A DNA stretch of 64,000 bases from Pseudomonas migulae (GTDB lineage: Bacteria; Pseudomonadota; Gammaproteobacteria; Pseudomonadales; Pseudomonadaceae). The position numbers and the translations under genes were made by a program. The notes beneath the pieces are model-generated. The model worked only from the letters and a program-made list of their open reading frames with translations, was not told the DNA's origin and searched no databases. The stretch is taken from positions 1,075,501 to 1,139,500 of the forward strand of contig NZ_JALJWR010000001.1 in the NCBI RefSeq assembly GCF_024169315.1, given 5' to 3'. Positions 18,073 through 26,611 of the stretch are shown here, in pieces; the stretch's first letter is position 1, and each line of letters starts with the position of its first letter.

Positions 18073-21000
18073 AGCCTGTCAATCGTCACGCCCTCCTGGT
18101 CGGCAGCCTGTTGCTGAGTATGAGTGCCACCGCGTGGGTGCAGGCTGAACCGCTGACCGAGTTCGAACAGTTCCGCAGTTTTCCCTACATGGATCGCAGC
18201 TATCGCGAAGCGAAAAAAGGCAACTGGGCCGAAGTCGAGCGGCTGATGCGCCACCTGCTGACCAAAGTGCCGAACAACGATGAAGCCCGGGCATTGCTGG
18301 TGGAAGCGCTGGCCAGGCAGCGGCGATACAAGGATGCCGTGCAAGCGCTGCCGGACAACCCGGACAACAACGACGCCCTGCTCAACCTGCGCCTGACCTG
18401 GATCGAACAGGATCCGCCGGGCAGCGAGCAGGTGGAACAATGGCTGGCCACCAGCAACCTCAATCAGCGTGTACGCCTGTGGCAGGCCTACAGCCTGAGC
18501 CTGGCCAGGTTTGGTGGCGCAAGCCGCGCCCACGACTGGCTCGCGCAACTGGCGCCCAAGGGGGACGACAACATTCTGCGCGAGGCTCGCGCCAATTGGT
18601 CCGAGCAATTGCGCGACTGGAACGGCACCATCGAGCAACTCGCGCCACTGGCCGCCAGCAAGCAACTGGACGCCGAAGGTTGGCAGCGACTGGCCAATGC
18701 CTATGTGCAGCGTCTCGACGAACAGCCTTTGCAGCAACTGCTGCAACAGGCACCGACAGCCGAAGCGGCGCGCAAGGCCCGCCTCGCCATGATCGACCGG
18801 GCGATCGCCATGGGCGACGTCCAGCAGGCCCAACGCTGGATTCAAACGTTGCCCGCCAACGACCTGGCTGATCCCGCGCAACGCCAGCGTCTGTGGGAAC
18901 TGGCGCGACAGACCGGTGATGTGCCGACCGTGCAACGCTTGAGTGGCGAATTGCAGCGCCCGTGCCTGGAAACGGTCGAATGGCTGTCCGGTCGCGATCC
19001 GGAAGCCGCACGCACGCAATTGCGTGACTGCCCACCGAACGAGGACCCGCAAACCTGGCTGATCCTCGCCCAGCGCCTGCAGGCCACCGAGCTGCTGCAA
19101 AGCACGCGGCTGCCCGAACCCTGGGAGAGCCGTCGACAGGCACAGCTACTGGACATCTGGCAGGACCAAGGCCAGAGCGACAAAGTCATGGCCTGGCTCG
19201 CCGGCCAGCCACAGACCGCTGACGTGGTGAGACGTCGGGCCGAACTGGCTCAGGCGTTGGGGCGCAACACCGAAGCGGCAACGCTTTGGGAGCGGCATTA
19301 CCAACAGACCGGCAACCTCGGCTCACTCAATCAGGCAACGTATCTGGCGCTCAACGCCGGCCAGCGCGACCACGCGCAACAGTTGCTTGAAAGTGCTTAC
19401 GATCGTCACGCCGGCCAGTTGCCCGTCGCCATGCTGCAACGGCTGGCGGGGCTCTACGCGTCGTCGACGCCAACCCCGGCGCAACAGCAACGCATGGTGT
19501 CGCTGCTCAAGCGCGTCGACCCCGCGACGCGCGGCCAACTGCTGGCGCAATTCGCGGAAAAGGGTCAGTGCGATGCGGTGCAACAAGCCATCGGCGACCA
19601 CCCGCAGGTCGCAGGCGACTATCGCGCCCTGGGCCGCTGCGCCATGCCGGATCGACCGGGTGAAGCCGTCGTCTACTACCAGAGCGCCGAAAAACTCGGC
19701 GACCGTGACAGCCGTCTGCCGCTGGCTTATGCGTTGGAGGCGGCCGGAGATTCCTCAGGTGCCCTGGCCATCTGGCGCAGCTTTGCGGATGCCGAACTGA
19801 GCGACAACGCCAGGCTCACGGCCAGTCGCAGCGCCCTCACCGCCGGCGACCCTCAGGCCGCAGAACGTTACTGGCAACGCAGTCGCGCCCGTGGTGCCAA
19901 TGAGTGGGCGCTCGGCGCAGCGGTTGCCGACGCGCGCGGCGATCATGCAGAGGCGATGCGGCGTCAACGCTCAGCCTTGCAACAGTCGCCGGACGCCGGG
20001 CATTTTTATGCGGCGTCGGTCACTGCGCAAAAGGCCGGCGAGTTGGAACAAAGCACCGCGTGGCTCGCCGAAGCCGTGCGCCGCGAGCCGAACAACCCGC
20101 GCTATCGGGCCGATTACGGCATGCGTCTCGCCGGGGCTGACACCAAAGAACAGCGCGCCCTCGCCCTCCCATATCTGCAAAGCGCCACCCGGGATTTCCC
20201 GGAAGACTATCGCCTCGGCGAAACCCTGGCACTGCGTTATGACGAAGCCGAAGACAGCGCGGCGGCGCGCAAGGAATTGCGTCGGGTCATTGACCTGGAA
20301 CAGCACCCGGTCGCCGCCGACGATGAGGACGGCAGCATGGAAGCGCGCCGCTACCGCCAGCGTCGCGCCCACGAAACCCTGTCCCGCCGCGACAGTCGCA
20401 CCCTGGCCAGCACCTGGTCGCCGGCCGGGGTCTCGACCAACGACAGTTTCCGCCCCAATGGCACCCTTCGCGACTCGTCACGCCGCGCCACCTCGCAGAA
20501 TGTGCAAGTGGCGATCTGGGACCATGCGCTCGGTGAAGAACCGAGTCGCGCCGGGAGCGCGTTGTCACTCTACGGCCGCGTATTGCTCGGCGGCCGGGGC
20601 CGTTCGAGCTATGGCGAATCCCTCGGCACCGGCGTGGGTCTGCGATACAAGCCGTGGGGCACCGCGAACATCAACTTCTACGGCGAGATCTACAAGCAAA
20701 GCACGTTCAATGACAACGACAATCAGCATATGAGCCTGGGTCAATTGCTCATCCCCGAAAAACTGGCGGACCAGTTCAACGATCATCGCCAGGACGGTCA
20801 CACCAGCACCGACTACCTGCTGCGCACTACCGCGTCGTTCCTTGATCAGGGGCGGTTCCGCAACGACTGGCGCGTCGATGAAAACGACTGGGAAGAACGC
20901 TTTCTCTACCTCGATGCGGCGTGGTGGACCAAGGCCGGTGATCACCAATGGCTGTCGCGGTTCCAGCAAGGTCACACCTGGAAGCTGCCGTTCAACGGCG

Positions 21001-21236
21001 CGCAAACCCTCATGCCGTACGGCTTTCTCGAGTTCGCAACACAGGACCCGGGCAACGACTGGCGCCAGGACCTGCGCACCGGTATCGGCCTGCGCTGGCA
21101 ATGGTGGTTCGACGACGACATCTACAACGCTTACCGCGCACACCTGACGGTGCGCACCGAGTATCAGCAATCCCTGAGCGGCAATCTGTATGACGGCGGC
21201 AACGGTGTGCTGCTGGGCGTGGAGTTGAATTTCTGA
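18069..21236 (+). CDS. nfrA: NfrA-like outer-membrane glycan exporter (phage N4 receptor family), TPR plus beta-barrel
   Basis: The 1055-residue protein has a Sec signal peptide (LLVGSLLLSMSATAWVQA, cleaved near residue 26). A long helical repeat region (about 40-720) follows, with TPR-like units such as EARALLVEALARQRRYKDAV and ELEQSTAWLAEAVRREPNNP. The C-terminal 300 residues are rich in alternating aromatic strands and end in LLGVELNF, with the terminal Phe typical of outer-membrane barrels. This matches NfrA, the exopolysaccharide secretin and phage N4 adsorption protein, and is analogous to BcsC and PgaA. E. coli NfrA is slightly shorter (about 990). The start overlaps nfrB by 4 bp, and its stop shares one base with the next start codon (TGATG), so the four genes form one coupled unit. 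Confidence 0.88.
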   Translation: MKPVNRHALLVGSLLLSMSATAWVQAEPLTEFEQFRSFPYMDRSYREAKKGNWAEVERLMRHLLTKVPNNDEARALLVEALARQRRYKDAVQALPDNPDNNDALLNLRLTWIEQDPPGSEQVEQWLATSNLNQRVRLWQAYSLSLARFGGASRAHDWLAQLAPKGDDNILREARANWSEQLRDWNGTIEQLAPLAASKQLDAEGWQRLANAYVQRLDEQPLQQLLQQAPTAEAARKARLAMIDRAIAMGDVQQAQRWIQTLPANDLADPAQRQRLWELARQTGDVPTVQRLSGELQRPCLETVEWLSGRDPEAARTQLRDCPPNEDPQTWLILAQRLQATELLQSTRLPEPWESRRQAQLLDIWQDQGQSDKVMAWLAGQPQTADVVRRRAELAQALGRNTEAATLWERHYQQTGNLGSLNQATYLALNAGQRDHAQQLLESAYDRHAGQLPVAMLQRLAGLYASSTPTPAQQQRMVSLLKRVDPATRGQLLAQFAEKGQCDAVQQAIGDHPQVAGDYRALGRCAMPDRPGEAVVYYQSAEKLGDRDSRLPLAYALEAAGDSSGALAIWRSFADAELSDNARLTASRSALTAGDPQAAERYWQRSRARGANEWALGAAVADARGDHAEAMRRQRSALQQSPDAGHFYAASVTAQKAGELEQSTAWLAEAVRREPNNPRYRADYGMRLAGADTKEQRALALPYLQSATRDFPEDYRLGETLALRYDEAEDSAAARKELRRVIDLEQHPVAADDEDGSMEARRYRQRRAHETLSRRDSRTLASTWSPAGVSTNDSFRPNGTLRDSSRRATSQNVQVAIWDHALGEEPSRAGSALSLYGRVLLGGRGRSSYGESLGTGVGLRYKPWGTANINFYGEIYKQSTFNDNDNQHMSLGQLLIPEKLADQFNDHRQDGHTSTDYLLRTTASFLDQGRFRNDWRVDENDWEERFLYLDAAWWTKAGDHQWLSRFQQGHTWKLPFNGAQTLMPYGFLEFATQDPGNDWRQDLRTGIGLRWQWWFDDDIYNAYRAHLTVRTEYQQSLSGNLYDGGNGVLLGVELNF

Positions 21237-22111
21237 TGACGCGACTTTTCCTGGTTTTCTGTCTGTTGCTGAGCAGCACCATGGCTCGCGCCGATGAACG
21301 AATTTTCTATCAACCACTGAACGTCGACGCCAGTGTCAGCCAGGCGCAATGGCAGCGCATCTGGCAAGACACCGGCAAACAGGGTGTGCAGACCGTCATC
21401 GTGCAATGGACGGCGTACGGTGATTCGGACTTTGGCGGCGCCAATGGCTGGCTCGCCAAAAGTTTGCAACAGGCCCACGCCCAAGGCCTGAAGCTGGTGC
21501 TGGGCCTGCGCATGGACCCGGCCTATTACCAGCGCATCGATGAACTGGACAGCGCCGGGCTTGCCGCCTACTGGCAGGCGCAACTGGGGCAGTCGCTGGC
21601 TCAGCAACAGCGGTTGCGCCAGGACTGGAAGCTGTCGGTCAGCGGCTGGTATCTGCCGCTGGAACTCGACGACTTTCACTTCCTGGCGGTCGATCGACGG
21701 CAAACCCTGCAACGCCAGCTCAAGGATTTCGCCGGCAAGCTGGACGCACCGCTGCACGTCAGCGCCTTCACCGCAGGCAAGCTCGCGCCGCAGGTGAACG
21801 GCCAGTGGCTGGGTGAACTGGCGAGCGCGGGAGTTCAGGTGTGGTGGCAGGACGGCGCCGGCACCGGTCGTTTGCCGCCACTGGTACGCAACGGCTACGC
21901 CAGCGCACTGCCCTGCCCGATCGGCATCGTGCGCGAAGCCTTCCGGCAGGTCAGCGCCGAGGGTCAACCGTTTCTCGCAGAACCGGCCGCTCCGGACACT
22001 ACGTCAGCGGGTTGCCATCCGACGGCGGTGTTTTCCCTGCGCTATCGACCGTGGGGCCAGGTGATTCTCGACAACCAGCGTAGGCATCAGGTTGACGATG
22101 TTCATAAATAG
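21236..22111 (+). CDS. YbcH-like DUF4434-type periplasmic protein, putative glycoside-hydrolase fold
   Basis: The 291-residue protein begins with a signal peptide (LFLVFCLLLSSTMARA-DERI). The rest resembles the DUF4434/TIM-barrel type: FYQPLNVDASVSQAQWQRIW, QTVIVQWTAYGDSDFG at a barrel strand end, GLKLVLGLRMDPAYYQR and the acidic strand GWYLPLELDDFHF, whose Glu and Asp pair are candidate catalytic residues. In E. coli the third gene of the nfr operon, ybcH, encodes a periplasmic protein of similar length. I infer that this is the equivalent and that it trims or processes the nascent polysaccharide, as BcsZ and PgaB do in other synthase-dependent systems. No activity is demonstrated. It is convergent with the following LysR gene. 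Confidence 0.72.
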   Translation: MTRLFLVFCLLLSSTMARADERIFYQPLNVDASVSQAQWQRIWQDTGKQGVQTVIVQWTAYGDSDFGGANGWLAKSLQQAHAQGLKLVLGLRMDPAYYQRIDELDSAGLAAYWQAQLGQSLAQQQRLRQDWKLSVSGWYLPLELDDFHFLAVDRRQTLQRQLKDFAGKLDAPLHVSAFTAGKLAPQVNGQWLGELASAGVQVWWQDGAGTGRLPPLVRNGYASALPCPIGIVREAFRQVSAEGQPFLAEPAAPDTTSAGCHPTAVFSLRYRPWGQVILDNQRRHQVDDVHK

Positions 22112-22166
22112 AATCTGAGTCGTCTGACCGTCAGCCTGCTCGCGAAGACGGCTATTGAATTAGCGC

Positions 22167-23075
22167 TCACCTGCTTCCTTGTAAACCACTCCACGCTCCC
22201 TCTTGCCCACCGCGATTTTTGACCCGCTCGATATACCGCACCACCGCCGCCGATTTCTCAAACCGCCGATAAACCAACGACAACCACGAACTCGCCTCAC
22301 AGCCCTTGATCGACCGGTAAACCACGCCGGGCAATCCGACATGCCCGACCACCGACTCCGGCACCACCGCCACGCCCTGCCCCAGCGACACCAGCGCCAG
22401 CACCGCCACCAGCCCGCCGGGTTGCGCCCCCAGTTTCGGCGCAAACCCACCTTCGGCGGCGACTTGCAAGGTGCCGCTGATCTGTTCCGGCAGGATGAAC
22501 GTCTCGGCCTGCAGGTGCTCCGGGCCGATCTCGGTCAACCGGCACAACCAGGATTCAGCCGCCAGTGCCAGCACAAAACCTTCCGCGTCGAGGCGAATGG
22601 CGTCCAGGCCTTCGGGCAAGGTCATGGGTGAGCGGACATAGCCGATGTCGAATCGACCTTCGAGCACCATCGTCGGCAAGGACGCCATCGGGTGTTCCCG
22701 TACGTTGAGGCTGACGTCCGGGCACTCGCGACTGAACGCCTGCACCTGTTTCTGAAGCAGGCCCGAGTACACCGCCGAGGCCACGTAACCCAGTTCGATA
22801 TGGCCAATGTCCCCGCGCCCGGCACGCTGGGCGTTTTGCTGGGCGTATTCGAATTGCCGCACCGTTGCCTCAGCTTCGATCAGCAGCGCGGCGCCGGCTT
22901 CGGTCAGACTGACTTCGCGCGTCTGGCGCACGAACAGTCGCGTGCCGAGCTCGTTTTCCATGTCCTGGATCTGTCGAGTCAAGGTCGGCGGCGCGATACC
23001 GAGTTGTTCGGCGGCACGGGTGAAGTTGCCTTGCCGGGCAACAGCGAGGAAATAGCGAAAATGGCGGATGTCCAT
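22167..23075 (-). CDS. LysR-family transcriptional regulator
   Basis: The 302-residue protein has the LysR HTH (residues 1-60, HFRYFLAVARQGNFTRAAEQ then IAPPTLTRQIQDMENELG) and a two-lobed effector domain beginning HIELGYVASAVYSGLL. It is transcribed divergently from the MFS gene with about 165 bp between them, so it probably controls that efflux gene. The shared region holds a short open frame at 23179. The C-terminal tail (RGGQEGAWSGLQGSR) is unusually Gly-rich and may be less conserved. Confidence 0.92.
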   Translation of the reverse strand: MDIRHFRYFLAVARQGNFTRAAEQLGIAPPTLTRQIQDMENELGTRLFVRQTREVSLTEAGAALLIEAEATVRQFEYAQQNAQRAGRGDIGHIELGYVASAVYSGLLQKQVQAFSRECPDVSLNVREHPMASLPTMVLEGRFDIGYVRSPMTLPEGLDAIRLDAEGFVLALAAESWLCRLTEIGPEHLQAETFILPEQISGTLQVAAEGGFAPKLGAQPGGLVAVLALVSLGQGVAVVPESVVGHVGLPGVVYRSIKGCEASSWLSLVYRRFEKSAAVVRYIERVKNRGGQEGAWSGLQGSR

Positions 23076-23178
23076 CGGTGCATTAGCTCAAAGGTAATGA
23101 AGTACCGCTAATCGGCTAACGAAGCCTGTAAACGGTCGCGATAAGCTCTTTCTGCAATCACAGTAGAGAGCCCATACC

Positions 23179-23244
23179 ATGTACGTCAAACCCCTTGATG
23201 CCTCAACGATCAATGGCCTTGCTCAAAAGGCAATCCGCTCATGA
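23179..23244 (+). CDS. Possible 21-codon leader peptide upstream of MFS gene
   Basis: An ATG at 23179 opens a 21-codon frame (MYVKPLDASTINGLAQKAIR, then Ser). Its TGA stop lies inside the ATGAGC start of the MFS gene. The overlap is the form used for translational coupling. There is a weak purine-rich AGAG stretch about 10 nt upstream. It could be a leader, or the trimmed start of a lost gene. No homology is recognised. Confidence 0.35.
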   Translation: MYVKPLDASTINGLAQKAIRS

Positions 23245-24782
23245 GCCGCGTCAGTCCACGCCTGACATTGTTGACGGCCTCCGGCGTCTGTTCGCTGATC
23301 GTCCTCGACACCAACATTGTCGCCGTCACCCTGCCCACCATCGCTCGAGACCTGGGCGCGAACTTTGCCGACATCGAGTGGGTGGTCAGCGCCTACATGC
23401 TGGCTTTCGCCGCCCTGCTCTTACCGGCAGGCAGCATTGCCGACCGCTTCGGCCGGCAGAAAACCCTGCTCTGTGGCCTGGGGCTTTTCATTCTGGCGTC
23501 CATCGGTTGCGGCGCGGCACCCACGGCGTTGTTCCTCGACATCGCCCGGGCGGTCAAAGGCGTCGGTGCGGCGTTGTTGCTGACCTCCGCGCTCGCCTCC
23601 ATCGGCCACACCTTTCACGATGAAGTTGAGCGAGCGAAGGCCTGGGCGTTCTGGGGCGCCTGCATGGGCGTGGCAATGACCGCTGCGCCGACCGTCGGCG
23701 GGCTGATTACCGAGTACATCGGCTGGCGCTGGATTTTCTACCTCAATTTGCCCGTGGGCCTTTTCCTGATGGTAATGGTCTGGCGTGCCGTGCCGGAATC
23801 TCGCGACCCTCAATCCGCGCGTCTCGATCCGTGGGGCAGTCTGGCGTTCAGTGCCAGTTTGCTGTGCCTGATCTGGGGCCTGATCGAGGCCAACCGGATC
23901 GGCTGGAGCAACCCGGCCACCTACGCCAGAATCATCGGCGGCGCGCTGTTGTTGGGAGTGTTCGTCGTGATCGAGCGGATGCAGCAGCGGCCGATGGTCG
24001 ACCTGCAATTGTTCAAGCACCCGCGCTTCATCGGCGCACTGCTGGGTATGTTTGCCTACGCCGGTTGCGCCCAGGTGATGATGACGTTGCTGCCGTTTTA
24101 TCTGCAGAACGGCCTGGGTTTCTCGGCCATCGCTTCAGGGCTGGGCATGTTGCCATTTGCCCTGACCATGCTGATTTGCCCGCGCATCGGCGTGCGCCTT
24201 TCCAGCCGCTTTGCACCGGCAACCTTGATGGCGACCGGTTTGACCCTGGTCGGCAGCGGCAATCTGCTCAGTGCCTGGGCAGTCAACAGCGGCGGTTACC
24301 TGCCGTTCGCCCTGGCGATTGCCGTGACGGGCGCCGGCGCCGGATTGCTCAATGGCGATACGCAGAAAAACATCATGGTATGCGTGCCGCGGGAGCGTAC
24401 CGGTATGGCGTCAGGCATGAGCACCACGATGCGCTTCAGCGCCATCGTGTTGGCCATCGGTGTCTACGGAGCGTTGCTGTCGAGCCATACCGAGCAATTG
24501 TTGCGCGCCAGTCTGTCGTCACAAGGAACACAATGGCTCGACCAGACTCAGGGCATCGCCTCGCGAGTGGTGGCCGGCGACATGACGGCGGCGATGGCTT
24601 TGCTGCCGGAAACCGCGCGCAGCCTCGTCGAACCGTTGGCCCGGCAGGCGTTCGTCGGCGGCTTCACTTTCTTGCTGTGGGTCGCCGGTTTACTGGCCTT
24701 GCTGGGAGCGCTGGTGGTGGGCACGCTGATGCGCAATCCGATCCCCGCCCCATCGGCGGCGACCATCAACGCGAATGCTTGA
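23241..24782 (+). CDS. MFS drug efflux transporter, DHA2 (EmrB/QacA) type with 14 predicted helices
   Basis: The 513-residue protein is a proton-driven exporter of the 14-helix DHA2 family. Helix 1 has the motif D1 region VLDTNIVAVTLPTIARDLG. Motif A appears as GSIADRFGRQKTL between helices 2 and 3, and motif C-like GVAMTAAPTVGGLITEYIGWRW on helix 5 is typical of drug antiporters (given here only in part: TAAPTVGGLITEYIGWRW). The C-terminus is hydrophobic with ten further helices. It lies divergent from LysR, its likely regulator, and its 3' end overlaps the MerR gene by 17 bp tail to tail. Substrate is unknown. Confidence 0.9.
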   Translation: MSRVSPRLTLLTASGVCSLIVLDTNIVAVTLPTIARDLGANFADIEWVVSAYMLAFAALLLPAGSIADRFGRQKTLLCGLGLFILASIGCGAAPTALFLDIARAVKGVGAALLLTSALASIGHTFHDEVERAKAWAFWGACMGVAMTAAPTVGGLITEYIGWRWIFYLNLPVGLFLMVMVWRAVPESRDPQSARLDPWGSLAFSASLLCLIWGLIEANRIGWSNPATYARIIGGALLLGVFVVIERMQQRPMVDLQLFKHPRFIGALLGMFAYAGCAQVMMTLLPFYLQNGLGFSAIASGLGMLPFALTMLICPRIGVRLSSRFAPATLMATGLTLVGSGNLLSAWAVNSGGYLPFALAIAVTGAGAGLLNGDTQKNIMVCVPRERTGMASGMSTTMRFSAIVLAIGVYGALLSSHTEQLLRASLSSQGTQWLDQTQGIASRVVAGDMTAAMALLPETARSLVEPLARQAFVGGFTFLLWVAGLLALLGALVVGTLMRNPIPAPSAATINANA

Positions 24783-25176
24783 ATGACGCCAGCACCCGCT
24801 CAGCATTGGCATCGCAGCCCATGCCGGCGGGTTTTGCCTGAATATCGTCGATCACCGCCAACAGCTTTGCCTTGCTCTGCGCAAGGTGCAGCTGCATTTC
24901 TTCGATTTGCTCGACTTTGCGATTTAGGCCCGCCAGCAGTTCGTCGTGTTTGAATTCACCGGTCACGGTGTCTGGCATCAACTGCTTCAACTCTTCCAGG
25001 CTGAACCCGGCCTGCTGCGCGCACTGGATGAGATACAGCGTTTGCAGAACCTGATCGGGATAATGCCGATAGCCATTCGCCCGTCGTTCCACTTTCTGGA
25101 TCAGGCCCTGAGCCTCGTAAAAACGAATACGCGACGGATTAAACCCGCTCAACTGCGCCAATTCACCAATCTTCAT
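24766..25176 (-). CDS. MerR-family transcriptional regulator
   Basis: The protein starts MKIGELAQLSGFNPSRIRFY and has 136 residues. An N-terminal winged HTH (1-70, RIRFYEAQGLI and RANGYRHYP) is followed by a dimerisation helix (about 80-118, LNRKVEQIEEMQLHLAQSKA). The C-terminal tail has a single Cys (GMGCDAN), so it is not a CueR- or MerR-type metal sensor with paired cysteines. It is close to SoxR-like and stress-type MerR proteins. An upstream start at 25203 is possible but would overlap the palindromic operator. It is divergent from the OYE-family gene, and the promoter between them has the distorted spacing typical of MerR targets. Confidence 0.9.
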   Translation of the reverse strand: MKIGELAQLSGFNPSRIRFYEAQGLIQKVERRANGYRHYPDQVLQTLYLIQCAQQAGFSLEELKQLMPDTVTGEFKHDELLAGLNRKVEQIEEMQLHLAQSKAKLLAVIDDIQAKPAGMGCDANAERVLASFKHSR

Positions 25177-25196
25177 CACTGCCCCGTTTTGCCTGC

Positions 25197-25227
25197 TTGA
25201 CATTAAAGTTAACTTTAAGCTTAGCCT
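25197..25227 (+). promoter_or_regulatory. MerR-type promoter with 19-bp spacer and palindromic operator
   Basis: TTGACA (25197-25202) and TAGCCT (25222-25227) are separated by 19 bp, longer than the sigma-70 optimum of 17. The spacer holds a perfect 16-bp palindrome TTAAAGTTAACTTTAA (25203-25218). This is the standard layout for MerR-family activation by DNA untwisting. It faces the OYE-family gene starting at 25255. Confidence 0.75.
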
Positions 25228-25254
25228 CTACGCTTCACTGATGAGGAGTCAAGC

Positions 25255-26478
25255 ATGTCGCCCTTCCAAGCGTTGAATTTGCCCAACGGCCAGGCCATCG
25301 GCAATCGCATTGCCAAAGCGGCGATGGAAGAGAACCTTGCCGATACCGGGCAGGCGCCGTCCGATGCGCTGTTTCGGTTGTATCAGACTTGGGCCGGGGG
25401 CGAAGCCGGATTGTTGCTGACCGGCAACGTGATGATCGATCGTCGTGCGATGACCGGCCCGGGGGGCGTGGTGCTGGAAGATGATCGCGACCTGGAACGC
25501 TTTCGCCAATGGGCAACGATTGGCCGTTCCGGTGGCGCGCAGTTCTGGGTGCAACTCAATCATCCGGGGCGCCAGACCATGGCCAACCTCGGCCAGCAAG
25601 CGTGGGCGCCCTCGGCGGTCGCACTGGATCTTGGTTCGTTTTCCAGGATGTTTGCCGAGCCCAAACCGATGTCCGAGGACGATATCGCCGAAGTGATCAC
25701 GCGCTTCGCCACCAGCGCTGCACTCGCGGAAAAAGCCGGTTTCACCGGCGTGCAGATTCATGCGGCACACGGCTACCTGATCAGCCAGTTCCTGTCGCCG
25801 CTGACTAACCGTCGAACTGACTGTTGGGGCGGGTCCCTGAAAAATCGCGCGCGTCTGCTGCTGGACGTTGTCCGCGCCGTTCGCCAATCCGTGTCACCGC
25901 AGTTTTGTGTGGCAGTGAAACTCAACTCCGCCGACTTCCAGCGCGGCGGATTCGACGCCGACGACGCCCGGCAAGTGATCCAGTGGCTCAACGATTCGCA
26001 GATCGATTTGCTGGAGTTGTCGGGCGGCAGCTACGAAGCCCCGGCCATGCAAGGCGAGGCACGCGATGGCCGGACTCTGGCGCGGGAAGCGTACTTTCTG
26101 GAGATGGCGGGTGAACTCGCCGGTGTGGCGCGCATGCCGGTGATGGTGACGGGCGGAATTCGACGTCTGGCGATCGTCGAACAGGTGCTCGCCAGCGGTA
26201 TCGCCATGGCCGGCATCGGCACCGCACTTGCCCTTGAGCCGCAGTTGGTCAAGCACTGGCGCGAAGGTCGGGACAGCCATCCGCAATTGCCGCCGATCCG
26301 CTGGAAACGCAAGCCGTTGGCCGCACTGGCGAGCATGGCCGTGGTGAAGTTCCAGCTTCATCGATTGAGCCGGGGACGCAAGCCCCGACCCGACGTGTCG
26401 GCAGTCTGGGCGCTGATTCTCGACCGTTTGTACATCGGCCGCCGCACGCGGCAGTACCGGCAGGCGATGGGTAAGTAA
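25255..26478 (+). CDS. NADH:flavin oxidoreductase / Old Yellow Enzyme family reductase
   Basis: The 407-residue protein is an FMN-dependent TIM-barrel ene-reductase. Family motifs are IGNRIAKAAMEENLA near the N-terminus, QLNHPGRQT (NHPGRQ is the FMN/substrate site), GVQIHAAHGYLISQFLSPLT (His-x-x-His replaced by HAAH, with the Tyr), TDCWGGSLKNRARLLLDV, and the phosphate loop VMVTGGIRRL. It would reduce activated alkenes or similar electrophiles with NAD(P)H. ATG 25255 has GAGGAG about 8 nt upstream. The MerR protein is divergent and its operator lies directly upstream, so induction by an electrophile through MerR is likely. Members in this group often have a C-terminal extension, here basic (RLSRGRKPRPD), perhaps contacting a membrane. 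Confidence 0.88.
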   Translation: MSPFQALNLPNGQAIGNRIAKAAMEENLADTGQAPSDALFRLYQTWAGGEAGLLLTGNVMIDRRAMTGPGGVVLEDDRDLERFRQWATIGRSGGAQFWVQLNHPGRQTMANLGQQAWAPSAVALDLGSFSRMFAEPKPMSEDDIAEVITRFATSAALAEKAGFTGVQIHAAHGYLISQFLSPLTNRRTDCWGGSLKNRARLLLDVVRAVRQSVSPQFCVAVKLNSADFQRGGFDADDARQVIQWLNDSQIDLLELSGGSYEAPAMQGEARDGRTLAREAYFLEMAGELAGVARMPVMVTGGIRRLAIVEQVLASGIAMAGIGTALALEPQLVKHWREGRDSHPQLPPIRWKRKPLAALASMAVVKFQLHRLSRGRKPRPDVSAVWALILDRLYIGRRTRQYRQAMGK

Positions 26479-26513
26479 TCGGGGTCTCGGACAAACTATC
26501 GATGAAGATCAAA

Positions 26514-26602
26514 TGTGGGAGCGGGCTTGCTCGCGAAAGCGGTGGGTCATTCAACATGGGTGTTGGCTGACACGACGCCTTCGCGAGCAAGCCCGCTCCC
26601 AC
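26514..26602. repeat. REP pair (REPIN)
   Basis: GTGGGAGCGGGCTTGCTCGC and the facing GCGAGCAAGCCCGCTCCCAC are near-perfect complements around about 45 bp. It lies between the convergent OYE and PLD-like genes. Confidence 0.88.
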
Positions 26603-26611
26603 AAGGAGACC

